From: Kalmanozyma brasiliensis GHG001
Lineage: Eukaryota; Basidiomycota; Ustilaginomycetes; Ustilaginales
Reading direction: 5' to 3'
NCBI RefSeq assembly: GCF_000497045.1
Contig: NW_015961953.1
Location: 450,436-514,435, forward strand
DNA: 64,000 nt
Below the pieces are notes generated by a model. The model worked only from the letters and a program-made list of their open reading frames with translations, was not told where the DNA came from and did not search any database. Shown here in pieces: positions 39,755 through 48,939 of this stretch. The translations under genes were made by a program, and so were the position numbers. How positions within the stretch are numbered: position 1 is the stretch's first letter; every line of letters starts with the position of its first letter.

Positions 39755-42343
39755 CTATGGCGCAGCAGCCGACTTGGCAGCACTGTGTACAGAAACGTAC
39801 TGACGGACAGGCTTGACTCGCTGCTGATCTGCGACAGCAGAGTGCAAGCTTCCACGCTGGCTCAAAGTCAACGAGGCGGATCGGGCGGCGCTCTTCAGCG
39901 AGCCGTTGGAGGCCGCAGATCGAATCAAACCGGCTTTGACAGCGGTGGTGCCGGAGTACGAACGTGGCCGGTCGCCGCTGCTATCCGAATGCGAATGAAT
40001 CTTAGCAGGGTGTGCTCTTGGTGTCGCAGCGCCAGCGCTGGCTAGTCTCTGCTTGGGCTTCATTCCCACAGCAAGCCCCGAGTGACCGAAGCGACCACTG
40101 ACTCGTTCGGTCGAGGTGACCATCTGGTCCGCAGACGCGTTACGGGACTCGGACGAAACGGAAGAGGTCTTGCGACGAAGTGTGTCCTTTGCTGTACTTC
40201 CGTTGCTGAGAGTGCTCAAAGTGCGAGATGCGAGACTGTCCGTCAACGGTGATGCCCGCGTTTCGGTTGAAGAATAGGAAGGCCAGATGGACGATTGGGG
40301 CACTATAGGCGTGTCAACCTGTCGGCGCTCCTCGTCTGATGTGCAAAGCTGGCCCAAAGCTACCTCGAGCTCGGCAAGTTCTCTGAGATCTGCGCTGCTC
40401 GTCACACGCGACTCGTCGTCAGACGTGTCATTGTCTGCTTCCTCGCGAGTCAAGGAACCTGCCATGCTGAAAGCGGCATAGGATCCGGCCCTTTCCTGCT
40501 CTGCACTGTGCCGAAGCTCGAACGAGCCGGCCGTAAGCACGCCACTAGTTGTTTCCCCCGCTTCAGCCTCGTCCTTGGAGCGTCTATCCGACGCCCGCTG
40601 GGCTGGTGATTGTCGTAGCGCTGCTGCCTCGTGCAATTTGCGAATGTCGCTCAGGTTGCCAGTGCTGCCGATCATGCCGCGAGCCGAGGCAGGTGTGTTG
40701 CTGTTGGAGCGATGTGGTGTAGCAGCGGGTATCAAGTCGCTTGGATCCGGTTTGCGCATCTTTGTGTTGAGCTTGGGGAGAGCGTAGTTGACGCTCTTGC
40801 GCGTTCGCCTGGTTCGGCCAGTCTGCGACTCGAGATCGGCGTCTGCTGCGAAATTCGACGGCGTCGCATCGATCGCAGCGGTGAAAAGTCGTGCTGGGGT
40901 AGGCATGGGGTCCTCGGACTCGTTGCTGGCGCTTTTGCGTTTACGCAGGCTTGGACTGCGTGCTCCTGAACGTCTACTGCCGAGGGACAGCCCATGCTGG
41001 TCGGGATGCGCTTCCGAAGCGGGAGTGCGCTTCTTTCGTGGTGTGGTATCAGTGAGGGTGGCATGCTCGTAGAGATGCAGCCCGAGCCCTATTTGGTCAT
41101 GGAACGAGGATGGAGACACAGCGTTGGTGATGTCGGCAAAGGCTCTGGTGGGCTGGCGATGTGGGCTGTGATTAGAAGCATAGTCGCTTCCTCGATACAC
41201 CAAGACACCATCCATGTTTTCGGAATTGGTCTCCGATGGCAGATAGGGATCCGAACTAGGTGCTGGCGTGCAACAAGTTGAGTCAGCCCTCGAGGACTGG
41301 TGTTGATTGAAGTCGTGCGGAGCGATCAACCCGCTCTGTCTGCGACTCGACTTGCGCCCTGATCTGCGGAGCATCTGGCTACTTTGCATCTGAGCTGCGT
41401 AGTAGTCGCCAGAGGTGCTGCCGTGATGCGGATTTACTGGAGCAGGTCCGTTGGGCCAGTCAATTGCGTCTGAGAGAGGCCATTGATGAGACGTCTCGGC
41501 CGCGATACCAGCCTCGAGCGCCATTGGAAGCTTAGGGCTGCCCATGGGAGAAGGTGGTTGAGCCATGTCGAGAAGAGTGGCAGCGCCATCAGTACTTGCG
41601 TGGGAGCCTATGCCGGAAGGGAAGGTCGACTGTTGAGCAATAAAAGCTTCGAAGTGCGGTTCCCCTACGTTCAGATGTGCGTCAGCCGTTGTTGCGGACA
41701 CGGTGTTGTGAAGGATGGTTGGATGATGCAACTTGTCGTCTGAGCGGAAGCTTTCCTCGGTCAGGCTGTGGAGCTGACCGTATGGAGCCTGAGCCACGGA
41801 TTTGTATAGACTGCTTTGAGGCAGCGGATGTTCCACGACGATCCTCTTGGATTCGGGAAGAGGCGGAGACTCGTCCAGCTTGAGCATTTCGAGAAAAGTG
41901 GGGGCGAGACCCGTGGTCTGAGCAAGCGTCCTGCCGATCGCCATCCAGCCAGCGCGAACCGAGCTCATAGCTTTGCGCAGCTGCTCGACCTCAAGCGTGA
42001 GTGCGAGGGTTTGGACCTCCTTGTCGACCTTTTCTTGCTCGAGCGTTTGAATGCGAGATTCGAGCTCTCGCTGGCGCTGTGCGTACTGGGCGTTTGACTT
42101 GATGATCTCGCGATTCTGAGATATGTGCTTGCGTTTGAATTGCTCAAAGTTGTCGAGGATGGAGTCGATATTGGGCAAGAGCATGGTGGCGGAGCGGCTG
42201 GAAGAAAGGGAGTAGGTTGTGCCATTGTTTGCGACTGGACCTGGCAGGCTGGCGCTGAGCCGTACCTCGCGACGAGTAGCTGGTGGCATGTTGGCGACCT
42301 CTTGACGAGCGCCACAAGCTGGCTTGAGTTGTCCAGCCTGCAC
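39755..42343 (-). CDS. SGO1: Shugoshin (centromeric cohesin protector)
   Basis: The predicted protein has 862 residues. An N-terminal coiled coil at about 61-128 (LDNFEQFKRKH, QYAQRQRELESRIQTLEQEK) matches the shugoshin N-terminal domain, which dimerises and binds PP2A-B56. A basic motif at about 510-532 (RRTRKSVNYALPKL, KMRKPD) matches the conserved shugoshin C-terminal motif that binds phosphorylated histone H2A. The sequence between and after is Ser-rich and poorly conserved, as usual. Shugoshin keeps centromeric cohesin and helps bi-orientation. The start is uncertain: Met at 19 or Met at 54 would put the coiled coil nearer the N terminus, as in other fungi. It is divergent from the Rap1 gene, 1.4 kb apart. 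Confidence 0.9.
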   Translation of the reverse strand: MQAGQLKPACGARQEVANMPPATRREVRLSASLPGPVANNGTTYSLSSSRSATMLLPNIDSILDNFEQFKRKHISQNREIIKSNAQYAQRQRELESRIQTLEQEKVDKEVQTLALTLEVEQLRKAMSSVRAGWMAIGRTLAQTTGLAPTFLEMLKLDESPPLPESKRIVVEHPLPQSSLYKSVAQAPYGQLHSLTEESFRSDDKLHHPTILHNTVSATTADAHLNVGEPHFEAFIAQQSTFPSGIGSHASTDGAATLLDMAQPPSPMGSPKLPMALEAGIAAETSHQWPLSDAIDWPNGPAPVNPHHGSTSGDYYAAQMQSSQMLRRSGRKSSRRQSGLIAPHDFNQHQSSRADSTCCTPAPSSDPYLPSETNSENMDGVLVYRGSDYASNHSPHRQPTRAFADITNAVSPSSFHDQIGLGLHLYEHATLTDTTPRKKRTPASEAHPDQHGLSLGSRRSGARSPSLRKRKSASNESEDPMPTPARLFTAAIDATPSNFAADADLESQTGRTRRTRKSVNYALPKLNTKMRKPDPSDLIPAATPHRSNSNTPASARGMIGSTGNLSDIRKLHEAAALRQSPAQRASDRRSKDEAEAGETTSGVLTAGSFELRHSAEQERAGSYAAFSMAGSLTREEADNDTSDDESRVTSSADLRELAELEVALGQLCTSDEERRQVDTPIVPQSSIWPSYSSTETRASPLTDSLASRTLSTLSNGSTAKDTLRRKTSSVSSESRNASADQMVTSTERVSGRFGHSGLAVGMKPKQRLASAGAATPRAHPAKIHSHSDSSGDRPRSYSGTTAVKAGLIRSAASNGSLKSAARSASLTLSQRGSLHSAVADQQRVKPVRQYVSVHSAAKSAAAP

Positions 42344-43710
42344 CGAAGGCCATGCGACAGCCGATCAAAGTACCGCCCTGATGATAGTGTCGAGGACTGG
42401 AAGCTGATACATTGGCGAGACAGACGAGTACGGTGATCAGATTGAGCATCCAAACATGGTGGAGAGGCTCCACCTCCGAGCCAAGTGATGTGGAGGACGA
42501 GTGGAAGAGGTCGGCCAGGAGCTGAAGACGTAGAACGGTTCTAGGTGTCGGCTCGAGAAGGAAGATGGGTATCTGCGCGTTGACGGTCGGATAAGATAGT
42601 GTACCGATGATGACCGCGTCTTGTGAGCGTGTGAGTCGACGGGTGAATGCAGTGGGAAGTCTTGTTCTACGAGGGTCAAGTTGACGAAGTGTCGAGGATG
42701 AAGCGCAGCTGAGAGCAATTTGACAAAAAGTGTTGGTCTTTGCTTTCGGCTAAGCGGGGGGAAAAAGAGAGAACAACACTCTGCGCTGCTCTGCTTGCGC
42801 TCACCTCGCTTTCTTCTGGACCACACCTTGCAGATGAAATGCGCATAGAAGATGCTCATCCTGACGCAACAGCGCTGAGTGTGACAGATGACTATGTTCC
42901 TCGGGTGCGCACAGCCATTGCCAATTGTGACGATAGCGAAGGGATGCTGTCGTAAGATCACAATTCTTAACTTTCAGCTGGTCACACTCTTGCTCAAGCT
43001 CAGAATTGGCGGCGAGATCAGATGGATGACACACAGGCAAATTACGGAAGCGGATCTTGCGCACTGTGACTTGGTTCATGAGACCATCTTGGCAGGCCCA
43101 TTCAGAGCCTGCCGGGATTGCCGAGCGCGAAGATTGAAGGCAGCAGGCGCACCGCCCATCTTCCGAAGCTTTGTCACCCTCTCCCTCTCTCGTGTCACAT
43201 CGACAAGCTCAAGATGGCGGCAAGTTCGTCCAATGTCACATCAAACAGAGTCTCTTGACTGCTGATTCAATAGCGTTGTACTGTTCCGAAGACAAGGTGG
43301 TTGAGATGAAAGGACAGCTACGCCCTCTGAGTGCTCTTTCAAAAAGAGGCAGCGTACCGCGTTCCGTGCCCGCTTCAGTCACGTGCCTTGAGCCCTTTTT
43401 TTTCGAGTGGGACCCTGAGCTGCAGCCTCTTGCCCTCAACGCGACGGTCACCTTTGGCTGGCTGAGACGCGCACTGAGACCGGATTTCGGTTCTTCCTGC
43501 TCACAGCTCAGCCGCTTCTCGAGGGTGGAGGACTTCTCCAACGCCTCAGCCACCTTTGACCCTCCTCCGCGAGCCTTGATCACGCTTTGCTACACTCTAC
43601 CACTCAACACGCCTATGCCTATCTTCGCATCCACATAGCCTTGCTTGGCCATCCGGGCTGCCCATATCCAACGCTCTGCTGCTATCAGAACTCCCTCGAC
43701 ACTTGCAGCC
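42344..43710. other. Divergent region between shugoshin and Rap1
   Basis: About 1.4 kb without a credible gene. Open frames such as 43171-43638 have no motif and are probably leader sequence of Rap1. C/T-rich stretches precede the Rap1 start. Confidence 0.5.
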
Positions 43711-46700
43711 ATGAGTGCATCCAGAGAGAGCAGCGAGTTTGTCGACCCAGCACCCCGGCCGCCTCGCGCTGATCGGTCGGCCGAAGCCTCCACATCTCGA
43801 GTCACACTCACCGACTCGGCTACCACCATGGACAGGCCACGCATAGAGCTGCTGAATGGCAATGACGACGACGGCGCTGATGCATCAGCAAGTACAACTC
43901 AAGCGCAAATCAACGGCGACGCATCGGCCAACGATGGTCGGAAGCCAGCGTCTGGCAAAAGTACTCCCTCGCGCAATGCTTCACCATCCAGCGCCAAGAT
44001 CTTCCGCAAGAGCACCGATCCCAGTGTGCCGCTCCGAATCTATCTTACCACCGAGCTGCCACACACAATGATGCGGAAGCTCACCATCGACATTCGCTCT
44101 CATGGTGGCGCCGTAGCAACCGCCTTCGCCAAATCCGACTTGATCGTCGTCGACCCAGCACATGTCACTTCCAAGAAACACCTTCGAGATGCTAGTCAGA
44201 TGGGTGAACCTATTCCCGTCGTTGGCATGGACTACATCCGCGACAGCGTCTCACAAGGGCTACAACTCAACATCGACGACCCAAAGTATAGGTTCACCGG
44301 TAAAGACCTGCACGTCGCAGCAGGCACGGCTCGCTCCAAGAACGGTCGCAACGCTTTCACCGAGAGCGACCGCCAAGCCATCATCGACTACTTCATCGAC
44401 AAGCCCCAAGAGACGTGGAGCTTGAACACGGCTGCACGTCAGCTAGCAGCGCAGATTCCGACGCACAGCCATGCCAGCTTTCAATCCTATCTTCAGGCCA
44501 ATTTCGAGACCGGCTGGAATCTCAAGGAAAAGATCCTCGCTGCACGTCGCGCTGCCATCGAGGCAGAGCCCTCCGAGCTTCAGGCACGCATCTTCCGATC
44601 CCAGTACACAGCCTCGCCTAGCCTCGCCGAACAGTCTGCTCCCTCAGACGGCTGGCCTCGCGTCTCGCCACCAGCCGACGCGGAGAACGAAGAAGCCGAT
44701 GTGTCTGTGCCCGAGGCTCCTGCGTCCAGGTCTGCGGTCGAGGCATCCAGTCAGGCCGAGGACGACGAAGAAGAGCTTCAAGTCCGACACCCAGAGCCCG
44801 GCTCAGCACTCGACAACGTAGAGCGAAGCCCCACCAAAGTCAAGCAGACAGTCGAGTATCCCTCGTCGGAGCAATCTTCGCTCGGCACGAGCCCGCCGCC
44901 ATCACTGCCTCCAGGGCAAAGATTGCCAGGCACGCAGGCGTACCGATCTACTCCTCCAGTAGACGAAGAATCCGATCCGGAGCACTTCTCTCCTCGCATC
45001 TTGAGCGAGCTGCAACGCGAAGAAGCATCCCGACAGCAGCCATCGCAGAACGGCAAGCAGAAAGGTCGCCGCAGAAGGCACTCGAGCGAGTCTTCCGACG
45101 ACTCCGACTTGGACCAGCCCGAAGCGGACAACGACGAGGACCTCCTCGCCACAGGCTCTGCGCCAAATCAAGCCGCTCAACAGAAGGAAGTCGCAGCAGA
45201 GAACTTTGATGAGGCAGAGTGGAACGGCTCAAGACGCCACGACCTCAAGGCCGCTCGACAAAAAGTGCTAGAAGAGATGGGCCAAAATGAGACGCCCATC
45301 GAGTACAGGCGGATCAGGTTCACAGCCAATGAAAAGGAAGCGCTTCCCCAGAAGCTCTTCGAGCACGTCCTGGCGCAAGATCCACAATTACCATCCTCGA
45401 CGGTGGACTTTCTATTGGCAAAGCCAGACGATGCCTTTTGGAATCGTCTTGCTGCTGAACATCCAACTCATTCAGCGGCCTCATGGCGCAGCCACTACCT
45501 GAAGAACAGACAGATCTACATCGACGCCATCGCGGTTCACATTCGAGAACACACTAAAGGCGATCACGAAAGCGAAGAGGAAAGCCAGGAAGAAGGCAAC
45601 GGCAGTAGCTCGGACCGAGAAGATGCCCAGCCCCACAGTGCCCAACAAGATGAGCGGCTGCAAACGTCTGACCAGGCAGGTCCGTCGACCCTGGCCGCAG
45701 GGGCAGCAGACACGCATTCCCAGCAGCGTGTGGTGACGTATGACGGCTCGCACATTTCGGATGATATCAGCATCCCTGCGGACGGTATCGTCGTCATGAT
45801 CCCATTGGCTCCAAGTCAGCGAGCATCACGAACGCCCAAGACACCGGTACAGGCAGCTGACGCGGAAGAAGACGAGGAGGCTGTGGTGGGCGAAGAGGAC
45901 GCGGCGGTGCGGGAAGCGGAGAACGATGTGCAGGAAGCGGTGCAGGATCAGGTGCAAGAAGAGCAGGAGGGGATGGAGGACGATGAGGACGAATGGCCAG
46001 AGGTACCACCACCGCCTCCCATCGAAGACGAAGAAGACGATGCGATGCAGGTCGAAGCCGAGACAGATGCCATTCCGACCAGTCCGGCACTCGGAGGTGA
46101 GGATCAGGAGGAGGATGCTTTCGAGCCGATCGAGTCTGAAGTCGACGTATCGAGTGCAGACGACGAAAGTGATGCCTCGGCTGCATCGGAGGAACCTGCA
46201 GACGGAGAACGCGACCGTTCGCTCTCGAAAGCAGCGTCACCAGAGATAGCAACTCCGACACGCCCTGCACAGACCCGCACAGCCGAGGCGGTCGAGGCTG
46301 GAACACCTGTGCTTGCTCAACACCGCGCTGCAACCTTCTACGACTTCACGATGGACAGTGACGAAGAAGACCGCATTCGCAAGGCACGCTCCCGTCCTTC
46401 GCTGCCGAACCCGGTGTCTCATCAGCGCGATCCCTCGCCTCGACTTCGAAGGTCACCCATCACCAGTCAGCGAGTCACCAGTCACTTTGCCACGCCTCGA
46501 AGGAGCCCAGGCGTGGCGGCAGCTCGTCGTGTTCAACTTTCGATCCGGCAACAAGAGGACGATCGAGCTCAACGCACCAGAGAATGGGCACGAAGCGTCT
46601 CTGCAGAGTCATCGTCCGCCTCGCCTGAACGCGTTGCTGAGGCAGAGCCGGTTGCAGTGACCGAATCGACGCGCTCTCGCGCCAGTCGCATCGATCATGC

Positions 46701-47277
46701 ACCTATGCTTGGAGCCGCTCGCACAGCTGAGCTGACACCGACACGTCGGCCAGACCGACCGCAGCAAACGTCAATGCTTTCAGCAGGACGCAGTCCAGCC
46801 GCGCTCGCCTCCGAAAGCCCTCGGTCAGTGGCGCTTCGAACAGACCAAGTGGCGCGAAGGGTACCCCGACCTGGTATCGACGCCGCACGCCAGCAGTATC
46901 GTGCAGAGGTTGACCGCTTCCGTAACGACTTTGGCCTGGACAAGGCTCAGCTGCGCAATCTGCTCATGCGCTTCAATGCAAGTGTCAAGGATGCTCGCAG
47001 CTATATCGGTGATTGGCTCGGGGAGATGGAGGAGGCGTACGGCGTGGACGCAGCGGTCGCTTCCGAATACGTCAAGACGTCGCAGGGCGACTTCCAACAG
47101 GCCGAGACCTTCTTGAGGCTGGCAGCGGTCATTCGCTCGAGCAACACTCCAGATCGTTCTCGCAGCAGCCTAACTAGAAGTCCGTCGAAGCGTCAAGCTC
47201 GGGACGATGATCGCAGCTTTGATCGCTTCGACCGTGACGGTGCTCGAGCGGGGTCTGCCAAGCGCTCCCGCCGATGA
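43711..47277 (+). CDS. RAP1: Rap1-type telomere protein (BRCT, Myb, Myb-like, RCT)
   Basis: From the ATG at 43711 (context GCCATGA) the protein has 1188 residues. Domains in order are a BRCT domain at about 107-195 (IYLTTELPHTMMRKL, SHGGAV, IPVVGMDYIRDSV), a Rap1 Myb domain at about 212-262 (GRNAFTESDRQAIIDYF, THSHASFQSYLQ) and a second Myb-like domain at about 532-605 (FTANEKEALPQKL, HPTHSAASWRSHYLKNR). A long acidic stretch runs at about 720-860, and a helical domain at about 1060-1140 fits the Rap1 C-terminal (RCT) domain. Rap1 binds the shelterin complex or telomeric DNA and limits telomere recombination. In U. maydis Rap1 is reported at telomeres, which fits. The ATG at 43645 would add 22 residues not needed for any domain. 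Confidence 0.9.
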   Translation: MSASRESSEFVDPAPRPPRADRSAEASTSRVTLTDSATTMDRPRIELLNGNDDDGADASASTTQAQINGDASANDGRKPASGKSTPSRNASPSSAKIFRKSTDPSVPLRIYLTTELPHTMMRKLTIDIRSHGGAVATAFAKSDLIVVDPAHVTSKKHLRDASQMGEPIPVVGMDYIRDSVSQGLQLNIDDPKYRFTGKDLHVAAGTARSKNGRNAFTESDRQAIIDYFIDKPQETWSLNTAARQLAAQIPTHSHASFQSYLQANFETGWNLKEKILAARRAAIEAEPSELQARIFRSQYTASPSLAEQSAPSDGWPRVSPPADAENEEADVSVPEAPASRSAVEASSQAEDDEEELQVRHPEPGSALDNVERSPTKVKQTVEYPSSEQSSLGTSPPPSLPPGQRLPGTQAYRSTPPVDEESDPEHFSPRILSELQREEASRQQPSQNGKQKGRRRRHSSESSDDSDLDQPEADNDEDLLATGSAPNQAAQQKEVAAENFDEAEWNGSRRHDLKAARQKVLEEMGQNETPIEYRRIRFTANEKEALPQKLFEHVLAQDPQLPSSTVDFLLAKPDDAFWNRLAAEHPTHSAASWRSHYLKNRQIYIDAIAVHIREHTKGDHESEEESQEEGNGSSSDREDAQPHSAQQDERLQTSDQAGPSTLAAGAADTHSQQRVVTYDGSHISDDISIPADGIVVMIPLAPSQRASRTPKTPVQAADAEEDEEAVVGEEDAAVREAENDVQEAVQDQVQEEQEGMEDDEDEWPEVPPPPPIEDEEDDAMQVEAETDAIPTSPALGGEDQEEDAFEPIESEVDVSSADDESDASAASEEPADGERDRSLSKAASPEIATPTRPAQTRTAEAVEAGTPVLAQHRAATFYDFTMDSDEEDRIRKARSRPSLPNPVSHQRDPSPRLRRSPITSQRVTSHFATPRRSPGVAAARRVQLSIRQQEDDRAQRTREWARSVSAESSSASPERVAEAEPVAVTESTRSRASRIDHAPMLGAARTAELTPTRRPDRPQQTSMLSAGRSPAALASESPRSVALRTDQVARRVPRPGIDAARQQYRAEVDRFRNDFGLDKAQLRNLLMRFNASVKDARSYIGDWLGEMEEAYGVDAAVASEYVKTSQGDFQQAETFLRLAAVIRSSNTPDRSRSSLTRSPSKRQARDDDRSFDRFDRDGARAGSAKRSRR

Positions 47278-47619
47278 GCTTTCCACTGGCCCCTTTCCTC
47301 GAACAATGTCTCTTGTAACACTATCAGCGACCAGCAAGGTAACTCTATGTACGATCATTGCTCTGCATCAACTACTGTACTTTCATCTAAGGCACCATCA
47401 GGTTCTATTGGGTGCCGAGTGAGTGCTGAGGGCGGCTTGTCGAAAGGAGAGCCCGAGAAGCCACATCAAGATCGGCCCGATCGACCGAGATTTTCTTCAG
47501 ATTTGCGAAGAGTGGAGGCGAAGCCGGAAATTTTGGCAGCGAGAAGAATCTCAAAACGTTGATCCTGCTCATCTTTTCTCTTTGATCATCCCGTCATCAT
47601 CATATACACTCTGCCCAAC
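47278..47619. other. Short intergenic region, Rap1 to RRP4
   Basis: About 0.34 kb containing the Rap1 3' end and the RRP4 leader. No gene was seen. Confidence 0.5.
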
Positions 47620-48810
47620 ATGTCGACAACAGCTGCAGCGTCAACGAGCGTCGAGGCGCTACCACCTTTTGTCATTCGCGCCAGCAGCTCGCGGCCCTCT
47701 ACATCGAAGAACAAGGCAGCCTCATTACAGCGCCGCTTGAAAGGATCCAATACGCCGTCTCGACTGGTGCACTACTCGGGCGAGGCGCATCCGGCGTCTT
47801 CATCTTCGCGCCTTTCACGGTATGGACCGACCTTCACGAAAGACGATATGGACGTGGATCAGGAGGACATGGACGCAGACAATGATGACGAGGACGATGT
47901 CAAGATCGCCGTCGCCGGAGGCAGCATCGCGTCTTCGCACGTTTTCATGAAGGGCCACGGCACATTCCTGTCCGCCAACTCCGACGAGATCCTGTCCTCG
48001 ATGTGTGGCACGGTCGAGCGCGTCAACAAGCTCATATCCGTCCGTCCGGCGCGATCTCGCTACGCCGCTGAAGTGGGAGACCTGGTCATCGGCCGCGTCA
48101 CCGAAGTCGGACCCAAACGATGGAAGGTCGACATCAACGCCAAGACCGACTCCTCGCTCCAGCTCTCGTCCATCAACCTTCCGGGCGGCATCCAGCGTCG
48201 GAAGGTCGAGAGTGACGAGCTGCAGATGCGCAACTTCTTCCAGGAGAACGACCTGCTGGTAGCAGAAGTGCAGATGATGTTCCAGGACAACTCGTCCGCG
48301 CTGCACACGCGATCCTTGCGGTATGGCAAGCTCAAGAATGGTGTTCTGGTCACCGCTTCGCCGAATCTCATCCAGCGACTCAAGTCGCACTTCGTTCATC
48401 TGCAGGACACAGATCTGGCGCTCGATGTCGATCTCATCATCGGCCTCAACGGGTACATCTGGATCGCCAAGCATTTTCCCTACAATCAGCCGTCCAATGC
48501 GGATCAGCAAAAGGGTCTCGCAGGGTCAGGCGTGGGCATGGACATCGACGCGACCTACTCGGACCAGAACGATGCGGATCTCAGCGTAGAGTTGCGGCGT
48601 CAGATTCAGAGGGTTGCAAAGTGCATCCGCGTGCTCGATGCCTACCACCATCCGATCTCGGACGTGACGATCCACTCGATGGTTTCGATCTCGGTCGCGT
48701 ACGTCGGGCATATTCTGCAGGAGCAGGAGCAGCAGGATTGGCACCGCAATGCCGAGCTCACGTCGTTGATGATGGAGCAGTTGCGAGCCGGGTCGAACCT
48801 GTCAGAGTAG
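47620..48810 (+). CDS. RRP4: Exosome complex component Rrp4
   Basis: The predicted protein has 396 residues. An N-terminal segment includes GHGTF, as in the Rrp4 N-terminal domain, then an S1 domain at about 145-190 (GDLVIGRVTEVGPKRWKVDI). A KH domain follows with the Rrp4 signature GLNGYIWIA at about 271. A long acidic insert (DMDVDQEDMDADNDDED) lies near residue 78-95. Rrp4 caps the RNA-degrading exosome in the nucleus and cytoplasm and helps guide RNA to the core. The gene is convergent with the ABC transporter, about 130 bp apart. Confidence 0.95.
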   Translation: MSTTAAASTSVEALPPFVIRASSSRPSTSKNKAASLQRRLKGSNTPSRLVHYSGEAHPASSSSRLSRYGPTFTKDDMDVDQEDMDADNDDEDDVKIAVAGGSIASSHVFMKGHGTFLSANSDEILSSMCGTVERVNKLISVRPARSRYAAEVGDLVIGRVTEVGPKRWKVDINAKTDSSLQLSSINLPGGIQRRKVESDELQMRNFFQENDLLVAEVQMMFQDNSSALHTRSLRYGKLKNGVLVTASPNLIQRLKSHFVHLQDTDLALDVDLIIGLNGYIWIAKHFPYNQPSNADQQKGLAGSGVGMDIDATYSDQNDADLSVELRRQIQRVAKCIRVLDAYHHPISDVTIHSMVSISVAYVGHILQEQEQQDWHRNAELTSLMMEQLRAGSNLSE

Positions 48811-48939
48811 AGTCGTTCACAAACAGTTGCAAACACAGTCGGTCTTTGCTTTGCAAGAAACAATTGTGATCCTTTCGTTGTGTTCCTTCCGTCTGAGTGC
48901 GTTCCAAGGTCTAAGTTCTATCCAGGTGACGAGAGTGTC

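Noticed and set aside
43171..43638. A 155-codon frame upstream of Rap1
   Set aside because: Lies in the expected Rap1 leader, with no recognisable features.
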